Notes under the pieces: generated by a model
What the model saw: only the letters and a program-made list of their open reading frames with translations
Databases searched by the model: none
Told to the model about the DNA's origin: nothing
Shown here: one piece after another, positions 50,258 to 58,234 of the stretch
Position numbering within the stretch: position 1 is the first letter of the stretch
Layout of the letters: each line of letters starts with the position of its first letter
Assembly (NCBI GenBank): GCA_964526965.1
Contig: CAZGML010000010.1
Span: forward strand, 30,689 to 94,688
Length of the DNA: 64,000 nucleotides
Reading direction: 5' to 3'
Source: UBA6265 sp964526965
Lineage (GTDB): Bacteria; Chloroflexota; Chloroflexia; Thermomicrobiales; UBA6265
Program-made: the position numbers and the translations under genes

Positions 50258-51217
50258 TTATTTCTTCAACAACTCCAACTCAACATGTGTGCGGGGACGC
50301 ATCTCCGCCTCGGTCATATCGTCCGTCATGACGGCGAATTCCTTACTGGGATTGCTGCTGGCCGCGCCGGGATTGCCATCCTTGTCCATCGCGAGGATGT
50401 TCATCTCACTTGCGAACGGGTCGTCCAGTGCGTTGAGGTCCAGCATCGCCTGCTGCAGGGCCTCATCCAGGCTCATGCCGAAGCGCATAAAGGTCACCAC
50501 GCTATGCGCTGTGACCGCGCGCTGGGCCATTTCCCCGCGACCCGTACACGCCGCCGCTCCCCATCGGTTGTCGGCATAGTTCCCGGCTCCGATAACCGGC
50601 GAATCGCCCATACGACCTGGATACTTCCATGCCCAACCACTGGTGCTCACCCCGGTGGCGATGTTTCCCTGCTTGTCCATAGCGATGAAATTGACCGTGC
50701 CGTGAGGAGGCTCGCCGGTGCCGGTTTGCTCGGCGATCTCGGGGTCCTGGGCCGCCATGGTCACCAGCTCGCGCATTTTGCTCATGTAGCTTGCATCTCG
50801 ATCGGCATCGTCATCAATCCGGCTCTGCCAGATCTTCTCGGCTTCGGGCGTGAGCAGGTCCTTCTTCTCCTGTCCGAGCTCTTCAGCCAACCGCATGGGA
50901 CCATCCCCACCGATAAGCACGTGCGGAAGCGAATCCATTACATGTTTGGCGAGTTTGGCGGCATCCTGATAGCCCTTGAGTGCACCGATCGATCCGGCCC
51001 GGAGGCCCTTGCCATCCATCACACTGGCGTCGAGCTCCACCTCGCCGAGGAGGTTGGGGAGCCCGCTGTACCCGACGGTATGGTCTTCGGGGTTCGCCTC
51101 CACACGAGTGCATCCCAGCACCACCGCATCAACCGCCGAACCTCCGGATTGCAGCAGTTCCATGGCCTCTGGCAATGCAAAGGCGCCGTTATGCGATGAG
51201 ATGATGATAGGTGGCAT
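50258..51217 (-). CDS. Ntn-hydrolase isoaspartyl peptidase / asparaginase
   Basis: This is a 319-residue protein of the glycosylasparaginase / isoaspartyl peptidase family. These autocleave before a Thr that becomes the nucleophile; here the site is GEPPHGTVNFIAMDKQGN (T near residue 175), with GNIATGVSTSGWAWKYPGRMGDSPVIGAGNYADN after it as the signature. Members cleave beta-aspartyl dipeptides or Asn-linked sugars. With CphA and CphB in the same window, hydrolysis of beta-Asp-Arg to free Asp and Arg is a plausible role, but only inferred. Start ATG 51217 has GGAGGAG upstream. Confidence 0.85.
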   Translation of the reverse strand: MPPIIISSHNGAFALPEAMELLQSGGSAVDAVVLGCTRVEANPEDHTVGYSGLPNLLGEVELDASVMDGKGLRAGSIGALKGYQDAAKLAKHVMDSLPHVLIGGDGPMRLAEELGQEKKDLLTPEAEKIWQSRIDDDADRDASYMSKMRELVTMAAQDPEIAEQTGTGEPPHGTVNFIAMDKQGNIATGVSTSGWAWKYPGRMGDSPVIGAGNYADNRWGAAACTGRGEMAQRAVTAHSVVTFMRFGMSLDEALQQAMLDLNALDDPFASEMNILAMDKDGNPGAASSNPSKEFAVMTDDMTEAEMRPRTHVELELLKK

Positions 51218-51238
51218 ATGGGTAACTCCTCCGGATCA

Positions 51239-51373
51239 ATCGTAGACCCGTCCTGCACGCCATGGTGTGGCGGGCATGGGGCGGGTGCCTGGCGCAATCT
51301 TCCTGCGGTCAATTCGGCCTTCGAACCCGCCCAATGCTCCGGTCATCGGACCGGCGCAGGACGGGTCTACGAT
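51239..51373. repeat. 135-bp palindromic element, copy A
   Basis: The element is exactly 135 bp with perfect 18-bp terminal inverted repeats: ATCGTAGACCCGTCCTGC (51239-51256) and GCAGGACGGGTCTACGAT (51356-51373). Inside, GCATGGGGCGGGT and ACCCGCCCAATGC form a second imperfect inverted pair, and CCGGTC/GACCGG a small hairpin. No protein is encoded. Confidence 0.85.
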
Positions 51374-51392
51374 AATGGCAACCGCCGAGCCA

Positions 51393-51482
51393 ATCGTAGT
51401 CTCGTCCTGCACGCCATGGTATGGCGGGCATGGGGCGGGTGTCTGTCACAAGTTTCCTGCGGCGAATTCGCCGTTCAAACCA
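51393..51482. repeat. Truncated palindromic element, copy B
   Basis: About 90 bp match the left two-thirds of copies A and C (ATCGTAGTCTCGTCCTGCAC at the start), but the right inverted end is missing and copy C begins directly. It is a 3'-truncated copy. Confidence 0.7.
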
Positions 51483-51617
51483 ATCGTAGACCCGTCCTGC
51501 ACGGCATGGTATGGCGGGCATTGGGCGGGTGCATGGCACAAGTTTCCTGTGGTCAATTCGCCGATTGAACCCGCCCAATGCTCCGGTCTTCGGACCGGCG
51601 CAGGACGGGTCTACGAC
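51483..51617. repeat. 135-bp palindromic element, copy C
   Basis: It is 135 bp long like copy A. The terminal inverted repeats are 17/18 matched (ATCGTAGACCCGTCCTGC, 51483-51500; GCAGGACGGGTCTACGA, 51600-51616). The inner GCATTGGGCGGGT / ACCCGCCCAATGC pair is perfect over 13 bases. Confidence 0.85.
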
Positions 51618-51649
51618 ACTGGCAACCCGCCGGGTCTACGCCAATGGCG

Positions 51650-51916
51650 TTAGTCGTCCAGATCAAACCCGGCGTTGGTCAACGCGGAATCGATCTCCTC
51701 GTTGCTGGGCTCGATGAGGATACGCTCGCCGATCACCACCTGCGGCACGTTTGGCATGCCGGTGAGGGCCATCATCTCGGCCTTCTTCTCGTCGTCGGCC
51801 TCGGTGTCGTATTCCGTCCACTCAATGCCGTGATGCTCCAGGCGCAAACGGGCACGGGTAACATCCGGGCACGAGCGCTCGCGTGCGTACATAATAATTT
51901 CTGGTGTGTTGGCCAT
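51650..51916 (-). CDS. Glutaredoxin-like protein
   Basis: This 88-residue thioredoxin-fold protein belongs to the glutaredoxin/NrdH-like group. The active site is SCPDV (C16), a monothiol variant of the CPxC motif, with TGMPNVPQVVIGERIL carrying the conserved cis-proline. It probably handles glutathione-type or low-molecular-weight thiol redox. Start ATG 51916. It is separated from the AIR-synthase-like gene by 149 bases with diverged repeat-like sequence and is flanked at its 3' end by the palindromic elements. Confidence 0.85.
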   Translation of the reverse strand: MANTPEIIMYARERSCPDVTRARLRLEHHGIEWTEYDTEADDEKKAEMMALTGMPNVPQVVIGERILIEPSNEEIDSALTNAGFDLDD

Positions 51917-51943
51917 GGTGTGATTCCTTTCTGGCTATCCTGC

Positions 51944-52038
51944 TCGTAGGCCCGCATCATTTGTAGGCTCGCACTTTATGTGTGGGCAGCCCGGGTGGTA
52001 AACCCGAGCCTGCGGTTCCGATGTGGCGGATCTACGAT
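51944..52038. repeat. Possible diverged relative of the palindromic elements
   Basis: CTCGTAGGCCCGC (51944-51956) resembles the left end and GGATCTACGAT (52028-52038) the right end of the 135-bp elements, with a CGGGT/ACCCG hairpin inside. Similarity is weak and the ends do not match well. Confidence 0.35.
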
Positions 52039-52065
52039 CGACCTGGCAGACAAGTGACGAGGGCC

Positions 52066-53076
52066 TTATGCCAAGGCGCGAGTCAGTTCGTCTGAATCGT
52101 ATCGCCGCAATTCCTGGACCCCGCTCTCTGTCCTGATCGTCACGCGACCCGGGTCATCCGTCAAGACGCCGATCTTCTCAATCGGCACCATCGAGGTGTT
52201 GAGCACGGCTTCCTGTCCAGCCGGAGCCGCAATCAGCAGCGATCCGGAACTGATAAGCCCCAATGGATCGATGCCGAAGTAGTCGGCGATTTGCTGCGTA
52301 CAATCCAGGATCGGGATGGCGGAGCCATCGATCTCGGCGCCGAGGTTGGATGCGGCGGCGATCTCATGGATGCCGGTGGCGACACCACCTTCAGTGGCGT
52401 CGTGCAGCGCGGTCACCGTCTCGGTGCGGAGCAGGCCTTGCGCGTCCCGCGCTACGGAGATGCCCGGCTCCAGCAGCAGTGTTTGCGCAATGCCAACGGT
52501 CTCGTCGCCCAGCGCTTCGCGGAGCTCGTCTTCCTTCTCGAATGCGAGTATCGCCGTGCCCTCAATCGCCGCCGACTGGCTCATCCAGAGCTCGTCACCG
52601 GGGCTGGCCTTGCCGGGCTCGAGCAGGCCATAGGGCCCCACGGTGCCAAGCATGGTGCCGACAAGCAGTGGGCGATCAAGCCCCATGGTGATCTCTGTAT
52701 GGCCGCCAATGAGCGAGATGCTCTCGTTCTGGCAGGCGAGCTGGAGTTCGGCGAACTGACGCTCTACATCAACGCGGGTGGTCTGGCCTTCGGGGAGGAG
52801 CGATACCACGGTCATCCAGCGCGGCACACCACCCAGGCAGGCGATGTCGTTGGCGTTGACGGCAACCAGGTAATTCGCGGCTTCCTCGGTGGTGAAGGTG
52901 ATGGGGTCGCTCTTAACCAGCAGCGTTTCGCCGCCGATGGATATGGCGGCCGCATCGAACCCGTACGATGAATCGATCACAACGGAGGAATCCGCAGGCG
53001 TTTTATAGGTGCGGATCAGCCGGTCGAGCAAATCGCCGGGGAGCTTTCCTGGCGGTAATATCTCCTGGTTACTCAT
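52066..53076 (-). CDS. AIR synthase / HypE-like family protein
   Basis: This is a 336-residue protein of the PurM/HypE/SelD fold, an ATP-dependent dimer. Signs are SSYGFDAAAIS, NANDIACLGGVPRW, LIGGHTEIT and LHDATEGGVATGI, the usual family motifs. Which reaction it performs is unclear: HypE-type cyanation, phosphoribosyl-aminoimidazole synthesis or a selenophosphate-like step cannot be told. Start ATG 53076 overlaps the xseB stop by 8 bases, so it is co-translated. No hyp or pur neighbours are present. Confidence 0.8.
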   Translation of the reverse strand: MSNQEILPPGKLPGDLLDRLIRTYKTPADSSVVIDSSYGFDAAAISIGGETLLVKSDPITFTTEEAANYLVAVNANDIACLGGVPRWMTVVSLLPEGQTTRVDVERQFAELQLACQNESISLIGGHTEITMGLDRPLLVGTMLGTVGPYGLLEPGKASPGDELWMSQSAAIEGTAILAFEKEDELREALGDETVGIAQTLLLEPGISVARDAQGLLRTETVTALHDATEGGVATGIHEIAAASNLGAEIDGSAIPILDCTQQIADYFGIDPLGLISSGSLLIAAPAGQEAVLNTSMVPIEKIGVLTDDPGRVTIRTESGVQELRRYDSDELTRALA

Positions 53077-53290
53077 CGTTCTGGTCGGCTTCCTCCACTG
53101 CTTCATTGAGCACTTTCACGCGCATCTCGGCATCCGCAATCAGCTTGCGGGCATGCTCGATAAGCGTGGACCCCTCGCGGAACTGCTGGATCGAATCCTC
53201 CAGGCTCTGCTCGCCAGCCTCCAACTCGGTCACGATTTCGCGGATGCGCTCCAGCGATTGCTCAAAGGTCTGCTCGTTCTGCTCGCTCAT
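53069..53290 (-). CDS. xseB: Exodeoxyribonuclease VII small subunit
   Basis: This is a 73-residue helical subunit that binds XseA and is needed for exonuclease VII activity on single-stranded DNA. FEQSLERIREIVTELEAGE and LEDSIQQFREGSTLI are typical. It starts in an ATGA overlap with the end of xseA (53287-53290) and its own stop overlaps the AIR-synthase-like gene. Confidence 0.95.
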   Translation of the reverse strand: MSEQNEQTFEQSLERIREIVTELEAGEQSLEDSIQQFREGSTLIEHARKLIADAEMRVKVLNEAVEEADQNDE

Positions 53291-54522
53291 AGGTCCAGGC
53301 CCTTCTGTTGCAGCCCATCTTTGGGGTTAATGCCGGATATAGTGCCGATTAGCTGTCCGCCCTGAACGGTGGCACGAACAGGATCGCCGATTTCTGCGTC
53401 TTTCACGCTACGGATAGGAGTGTTGGTGCTGGCGTTCTCCACGAAGGCGTAACCACGCTGGAACATCGCATCCGGGTTGAGGGATGCGAGCACTCGTTCG
53501 AGTGCGTGTACTTCGTGATCTGCGCTGGTGAGGTAATGCCTCATGGCGAGCACAGTGCGGTCCCGCAGGGAATCAAGCTCGCGGTGCAGGCTCTCCAGCT
53601 TTGCAAGGGGAGAGCAGTGGGTCAGCCGCCGTTGCAGGTCGTCCAGGTGCTCCAGGCGCAGGTTCAGCGCCCGCTCGATACTGTTTGCCATAGACCGACG
53701 TGTCTCTACCAGGGCCTGATCCAGCTGGGCCAGGTCTGGCGTGGCCAGTTCTGCCGCCATCGATGGTGTGCCAGCGCGCACGTCTGCCACCTCATCGGCA
53801 AGGGTGTAGTCGTTCTCATGTCCCACCGCGCTGATGATCGGCACCTTGCTTGCGTAGATTGCACGAACAACCCGTTCATCGTTGAATGCCCACAGGTCTT
53901 CCATGGATCCACCACCGCGCCCGATGATGATCACATCCGGCTCGGCGGCATCCTGCACGAGTTGCAGCGCCTCAACGATCGCTGGCGGGGCGAGTTCGCC
54001 CTGCACCAGTGTCGGGGCCAGAATCAGCTCTGCCAATGGGTAGCGGCGATGGACGACTCGCTGGATATCGTGCCAGACCGAGCCGCTCTCCGATGTCACC
54101 ACACCGATCCGCAACGGAAGTGATGGGAGTGGTCGCTTGCGGGATTCGTCGAAGAGCCCTTCGGCCTCGAGGCGCATGCGCAGCTCTTCCAACTGCAGTT
54201 GGAGCAATCCGGTGCCCTGGGGCTGCACGAGGTCTACCTGAAGCTGCACCTCGCCACGGGGCTGGTACATGGTGACGCTTCCGTGCACCAACACCTGGTC
54301 GCCCTCGTTGAGTGGCATGCTCTGCCGTTGCACAGCGCTGCGCCACATAACGCAGCGGAACTGACTTTCGGAATCCTTCAGGCTGAAGTAGGCATGCCCT
54401 GAACGGGCGATGGTGAGATTACTAATCTCACCATCGACCCAGATGTTCTGAAGTTCCGCCTCGCGTTCGATGATGTTCTTCACCAAACCGGTCAGGCGGG
54501 AGAGGGTATAAATGGTTTGCAT
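53287..54522 (-). CDS. xseA: Exodeoxyribonuclease VII large subunit
   Basis: This 411-residue exonuclease VII subunit has an OB domain (residues ~25-105, LQNIWVDGEISNL, RSGHAYFSLKD) and a catalytic domain with the family signature GRGGGSMEDLWAFNDE and SAVGHENDYTLADEVADVRAGTPS. ATG 54522 overlaps the accB stop by one base; an in-frame TTG is 3 bases earlier. It is followed by xseB (ATGA). Confidence 0.96.
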   Translation of the reverse strand: MQTIYTLSRLTGLVKNIIEREAELQNIWVDGEISNLTIARSGHAYFSLKDSESQFRCVMWRSAVQRQSMPLNEGDQVLVHGSVTMYQPRGEVQLQVDLVQPQGTGLLQLQLEELRMRLEAEGLFDESRKRPLPSLPLRIGVVTSESGSVWHDIQRVVHRRYPLAELILAPTLVQGELAPPAIVEALQLVQDAAEPDVIIIGRGGGSMEDLWAFNDERVVRAIYASKVPIISAVGHENDYTLADEVADVRAGTPSMAAELATPDLAQLDQALVETRRSMANSIERALNLRLEHLDDLQRRLTHCSPLAKLESLHRELDSLRDRTVLAMRHYLTSADHEVHALERVLASLNPDAMFQRGYAFVENASTNTPIRSVKDAEIGDPVRATVQGGQLIGTISGINPKDGLQQKGLDL

Positions 54523-55064
54523 CAATCAAGCGCCACGGTATCTGATATGCGAATCAGCTGTGTTCCGTACTCAACCGGTTCGGCGTTTTCCACCAGAATC
54601 TCGGTCACCACGCCGCTCTTGTCGGCGGTGATCTCGTTCATGATCTTCATCGCCTCAATGATTCCCACCACCTGGCCGGTCTCTACTTCATCGCCAACCT
54701 GCACGTAGGCAGGTTCGCCTGGCGCGCTGGCCGCGTAGAAGGTGCCGATCATGGGACTGGTCACTACATGACCATCCGGTGCGACGGGTTCTTCGGATGA
54801 TGGTGCAGATGCGGATTCAGCAGCAGGGGAGGGTGCCACACCGGGGTTGGCCGGCGCCATGGAATAGGCGGGTGGCATGCTCATAGTGGGCGTTGCGCTG
54901 GCCAAAGCTACGGCTTCGCTACGCAGGCGAATCTTGAAATCCCCGGTTTTGAGGTCGAGTTCACCGATACCCCCCTCGTTCATCATCTCGATAAGATGAC
55001 GAACCGACGCTGTAACATCGTCCGGGGCGGGTTGCGTCTCGTTTTCGTGCTCGTGCTCGCTCAT
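54522..55064 (-). CDS. accB: Biotin carboxyl carrier protein of acetyl-CoA carboxylase
   Basis: This 180-residue BCCP carries biotin for malonyl-CoA formation. The biotinylated lysine is in IIEAMKIMNEI near the C-terminus, with the preceding Pro/Ala-rich linker (PAYSMAPANPGVAPSPA). Start ATG 55064 is preferred to 55085 because the AGGA upstream lies at a normal distance. It is 32 bases after efp and overlaps xseA by one base. accC is absent nearby. Confidence 0.95.
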   Translation of the reverse strand: MSEHEHENETQPAPDDVTASVRHLIEMMNEGGIGELDLKTGDFKIRLRSEAVALASATPTMSMPPAYSMAPANPGVAPSPAAESASAPSSEEPVAPDGHVVTSPMIGTFYAASAPGEPAYVQVGDEVETGQVVGIIEAMKIMNEITADKSGVVTEILVENAEPVEYGTQLIRISDTVALD

Positions 55065-55096
55065 GGCTTCCAATCCTGCTTTCACCGCTATAGATG

Positions 55097-55654
55097 CTAT
55101 ACGCGCTCGATGTACTCGCCGGAGCGGGTATCGATCTTGAGCGTGTCGCCTTCGTTAACGAACAGTGGCACGTTCACAACCAGGCCGGTTTCCATTGTTG
55201 CCGGCTTGCTACCTCCGGTGGCGGTATCGCCCTTGAATCCCGGATCGGTCTGGGTAACGGTCAGTTCCACACTGGGTGGAAGTTCGACATCAATCGGCTC
55301 ATCGTTGTAGGTGAGCAGATCGATGGTGTCGTTCTCCTTCAGGTACGGGGCCACATCCTCAACCACGGCGCGGTCGAGCATGATCTGGTCGAACGTCTCG
55401 GTATCCATGAAGTTGAAGTGGTCGTCGTCCGCATACAGGAACTGTACGTGGCTGCGCTCCAGCCGCACGGGGGTGAACTTGGCACCTGCCATGGCTGTCA
55501 TGGTGGTGTTGGCGCCGGTGCGGAGATCCTTGAGCGTCATCTTGATGTTTGCCGAGCCACGGGCCTGTTTGTTGTGGCTGTACTCGGTAACCTTTACCAG
55601 CTTGCCGTCGATATCAAGGGTGCTTCCCTTGCGAATTTCACCTGTATCAATCAT
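55097..55654 (-). CDS. efp: Elongation factor P
   Basis: This 185-residue translation factor rescues ribosomes stalled on polyproline stretches. It has three beta-barrel domains, and AGGAGG sits before ATG 55654. The tip loop that carries the modified residue reads HNKQARGSANIK. The usual PGKG is absent: an Arg (residue 32) sits where Lys or Arg is normal, and no proline precedes it. The functional modification cannot be predicted. It is part of the aroQ-pepP-efp-accB order conserved in Firmicutes. Confidence 0.93.
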   Translation of the reverse strand: MIDTGEIRKGSTLDIDGKLVKVTEYSHNKQARGSANIKMTLKDLRTGANTTMTAMAGAKFTPVRLERSHVQFLYADDDHFNFMDTETFDQIMLDRAVVEDVAPYLKENDTIDLLTYNDEPIDVELPPSVELTVTQTDPGFKGDTATGGSKPATMETGLVVNVPLFVNEGDTLKIDTRSGEYIERV

Positions 55655-55673
55655 TTCGTTCCTCCTGGAATGG

Positions 55674-56762
55674 CTAGAGCACGCGCTTGGGCGCGCTGGT
55701 CAGATTTTCTGCTCCATCTTCGGTGATTAACACCACATCCTCGATGCGTACCCCACCTTGGCCGGGCACATAGAGGCCAGGCTCAATGGTGACCACATTT
55801 CCGGGCTCCAGTGTGTCTTTGGAGCGGAAACTGGCCGATGGTGCTTCGTGAACCCGAAGACCCAGCCCATGTCCGAGCGAGTGGACGAAGTACTGGTCGG
55901 TACCCTGCTGAGCAAAAACGTCGCGTGCAGCAGCGTCCAGCTCAACGCCAGTTATGTTTGGGCCGGCCGCATTAATCGCTGAATCAAACGCAGCTTGCAC
56001 GTTTCTATACATGGTAACAAGTTCTGCAGATGGTTCGCCAAACCAGATCGTTCTGGTGAGGTCGCCCGCATAACCATTATGCAGTGCGCCCATATCGATA
56101 ATAATGGGATCGCCCTCCTGGATCACCCGCTCGCCGGGTGCGTGGTGCGGCTTGGCTGCATTGGGGCCAGAGGCAACGATGGTGGGGAAGCTCTCGCCTT
56201 CGCTCCCGGCATTGCGCAATTCTTCTGCAACGATATCTGCGAGCTCCTTCTCGGTCATTCCGACCCGTGCCCGCGCCTCCGCTGCCTCAAACGCGACATC
56301 CGTCATCCGCAGCGCCTCACGCAGGTTGGCCATCTCATCGTCCGTCTTGCGGGCCCGCAGCGCATCCACCACCTTGCCGACAGCAATAAGCTCGATGTCC
56401 TCACCGAGGTGATCCTGCAGTTCAATGAAGGACGCGACAGAGGTGGTTGCTTCCTCGAACCCCAGCATGGACCAGTTCTTCTCTTTGGCGATCTCGGCAA
56501 CGGTTTTGGTCCAGGGTGATCCCCAGTCCTGCACGGTGGTATCTTCGTTCGCTTCAGATTCCGCCCAGGGGAGGTTGGTGGCCGGCGCCAGCAGCAACAT
56601 ACCGTCGTTGGTGATCAGGGCCATGCCGCCGGGTTCATCGATCGCGTGGTCTTCACCGGTGAAGCCGGTGAGGTAACGTCGGTTGGTGCCATTGGTCACC
56701 AGAATTGCATCTAAACCGTCTTCAAGCAGCGCCCTGGCGCGGTTGAACCGTTCTGAAACCAT
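55674..56762 (-). CDS. pepP: Xaa-Pro aminopeptidase (M24 family)
   Basis: This 362-residue pita-bread-fold metallopeptidase removes N-terminal residues before proline. Metal ligands are in DPIIIDMGALHNGYAGDLTRT (Asp, Asp), HSLGHGLGLRVHEAP (His) and the C-terminal VTIEPGLYVPGQGGVRIEDVV (Glu, Glu). The N-terminal half is the creatinase domain. Start ATG 56762. It lies between aroQ (24-base gap) and efp (19-base gap). Confidence 0.93.
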   Translation of the reverse strand: MVSERFNRARALLEDGLDAILVTNGTNRRYLTGFTGEDHAIDEPGGMALITNDGMLLLAPATNLPWAESEANEDTTVQDWGSPWTKTVAEIAKEKNWSMLGFEEATTSVASFIELQDHLGEDIELIAVGKVVDALRARKTDDEMANLREALRMTDVAFEAAEARARVGMTEKELADIVAEELRNAGSEGESFPTIVASGPNAAKPHHAPGERVIQEGDPIIIDMGALHNGYAGDLTRTIWFGEPSAELVTMYRNVQAAFDSAINAAGPNITGVELDAAARDVFAQQGTDQYFVHSLGHGLGLRVHEAPSASFRSKDTLEPGNVVTIEPGLYVPGQGGVRIEDVVLITEDGAENLTSAPKRVL

Positions 56763-56786
56763 TCGAGATTGTGCCTTTCCCCTTGA

Positions 56787-57242
56787 TCAGGGTTGTTCTA
56801 CGATGCGACTTCGGAACCATTCCAGGGCAAGGTGATAGCCTTCCTCGCCAAGCCCGGCGATCTGGCCGGCACAGACGGCTGCGATAACAGACGTGTGCCG
56901 GAACTCCTCGCGCGCATGGATGTTACTGATGTGAACTTCAATAGCGGGAGTATCGATACTGGCAAGCGCATCCCGCAGGGCAATGCTGTAGTGGGTGAAT
57001 GCACCTGCGTTGATGATAATGCCATCGGCGTCTCTACCGGTGGTATGGATGGCATCGATCAGCTCGCCTTCGTGGTTGGATTGCAGCGGCAACACCTTGA
57101 GCGACGGATTCCCGACGGCACCAATGCGGACGATATCGCTCTCGATATCCGCCAGCGTGCGGTTGCCATACACCTCAGGTTGCCGGGTTCCCAGCATGTT
57201 GAGGTTCGGGCCGTTCAGAAGCAAGATGTTGCCGTGTGCCAT
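56787..57242 (-). CDS. aroQ: 3-dehydroquinate dehydratase, type II
   Basis: This 151-residue dodecameric type II dehydroquinase acts in the shikimate pathway. LLNGPNLNMLGTRQPEVYG, NAGAFTHYSIALRDA and EVHISNIHAREEFRHTSV are the family signatures, including the catalytic Tyr and His. Start ATG 57242 is one base after the stop of the Tat protein gene upstream. Confidence 0.97.
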   Translation of the reverse strand: MAHGNILLLNGPNLNMLGTRQPEVYGNRTLADIESDIVRIGAVGNPSLKVLPLQSNHEGELIDAIHTTGRDADGIIINAGAFTHYSIALRDALASIDTPAIEVHISNIHAREEFRHTSVIAAVCAGQIAGLGEEGYHLALEWFRSRIVEQP

Positions 57243-57243
57243 A

Positions 57244-58197
57244 TTATCCCACCGGTTGGTTGCTATTGATCAGGGCGGGCACATACGCCTGGACCTGGTA
57301 TCGGGAGTCCGATCCGTCCGGCGTCAGCTCTCCATGGAATACGTATACCGGCTGCAGATACTGATTCTCACCGGGAACGCCAGAAGTAGTGTATGCCAGC
57401 GACAGTTGCGTGTACACAACCGCCCCGCCAATGGTGGAGCCAGTGGCCCACTCATCCGTTGGCAATGATGCATCCACCCAGGCGCGACGTTCTTCGACCT
57501 CTTGCCAGGCGAAGTCCGCTCCACGCAACTGGAAAATCTGGTCCTGCGTCAATTCCGCCCAGCCATTGGTCGCTTCCAATACCTGGCCGTTTGGACCCAT
57601 GGCCACACTCACCAGCGGGGTAGAGGAGATGAGCGGACTCGGTTTCACCGGCTGGAAGCCGGCGATCACGCGCTTCGGCTCCTCCGTTCGGCTCAGGATG
57701 GTGCCGTCTCCCACATCGCCGGGGAGCAGTCCACGCTCTCGCAACCATTCGCGCGCGGTGGAGATTGCGGTCTCGTCGCCTTGCAGATCGCCTTCTTCGG
57801 CGGTCGCCATCGACATGTACTGCACACGACCCTGGGTGATGTGCAGCTGCGCCTCGCGGCTCTCCACGCTAAATGTGTCTCCACCGCGGTCGTTCACCTC
57901 GCCGTCAATACCGAGGCGTTCGGCGATATCTGCCACTTGTTCAGCCGTGTATGTCGGCTGGGCCATACGGTACACCGGTGCCTCGTTTGGCACGCCATCG
58001 AAGTTGCCATCAAACGTGCTGCTCAGCTCGAATCGATGTCCCTGTTCGTTCATGGTTGGCAGGTCGGCTGCCGGCAGGGTGGAACCGGTTTCCGATGGTG
58101 CTCCGGTATCCTGTGCAACAACCCGTTGCGAAAGCAGTGCGCCCGCACCAAGTAATGCGGCGAATCCTCGCCGGCTCATTCGATCATTCATCGCCAT
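57244..58197 (-). CDS. Tat-type exported protein of unknown function
   Basis: This is a ~317-residue secreted protein with a twin-arginine-like signal (SRRGFAALLGAGALLSQRVVAQ). The mature part is acidic and moderately strand-rich with no recognised family (VESREAQLHITQGRVQY, SPLISSTPLVSVAMGPNGQ, YTTSGVPGENQYLQPVY). Start ATG 58197 has AGGAGGG upstream, with alternatives a few codons later. Its stop is one base before aroQ, and it follows uvrB by 37 bases, so it is inserted in a housekeeping operon. Confidence 0.65.
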   Translation of the reverse strand: MAMNDRMSRRGFAALLGAGALLSQRVVAQDTGAPSETGSTLPAADLPTMNEQGHRFELSSTFDGNFDGVPNEAPVYRMAQPTYTAEQVADIAERLGIDGEVNDRGGDTFSVESREAQLHITQGRVQYMSMATAEEGDLQGDETAISTAREWLRERGLLPGDVGDGTILSRTEEPKRVIAGFQPVKPSPLISSTPLVSVAMGPNGQVLEATNGWAELTQDQIFQLRGADFAWQEVEERRAWVDASLPTDEWATGSTIGGAVVYTQLSLAYTTSGVPGENQYLQPVYVFHGELTPDGSDSRYQVQAYVPALINSNQPVG

Positions 58198-58234
58198 GCG
58201 ACGTGTTCCCTCCTGTGGTCCGGTGGGTAAATGG

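Noticed and set aside
51239..51617. Array of repeats as CRISPR
   Set aside because: Repeats are 135 bp, palindromic and adjacent with no unique 30-40-bp spacers and no cas genes.
51218..51653. Open reading frames on both strands across the repeat array
   Set aside because: They are by-products of the repeats, with near-duplicated peptide stretches and no ribosome-binding sites.
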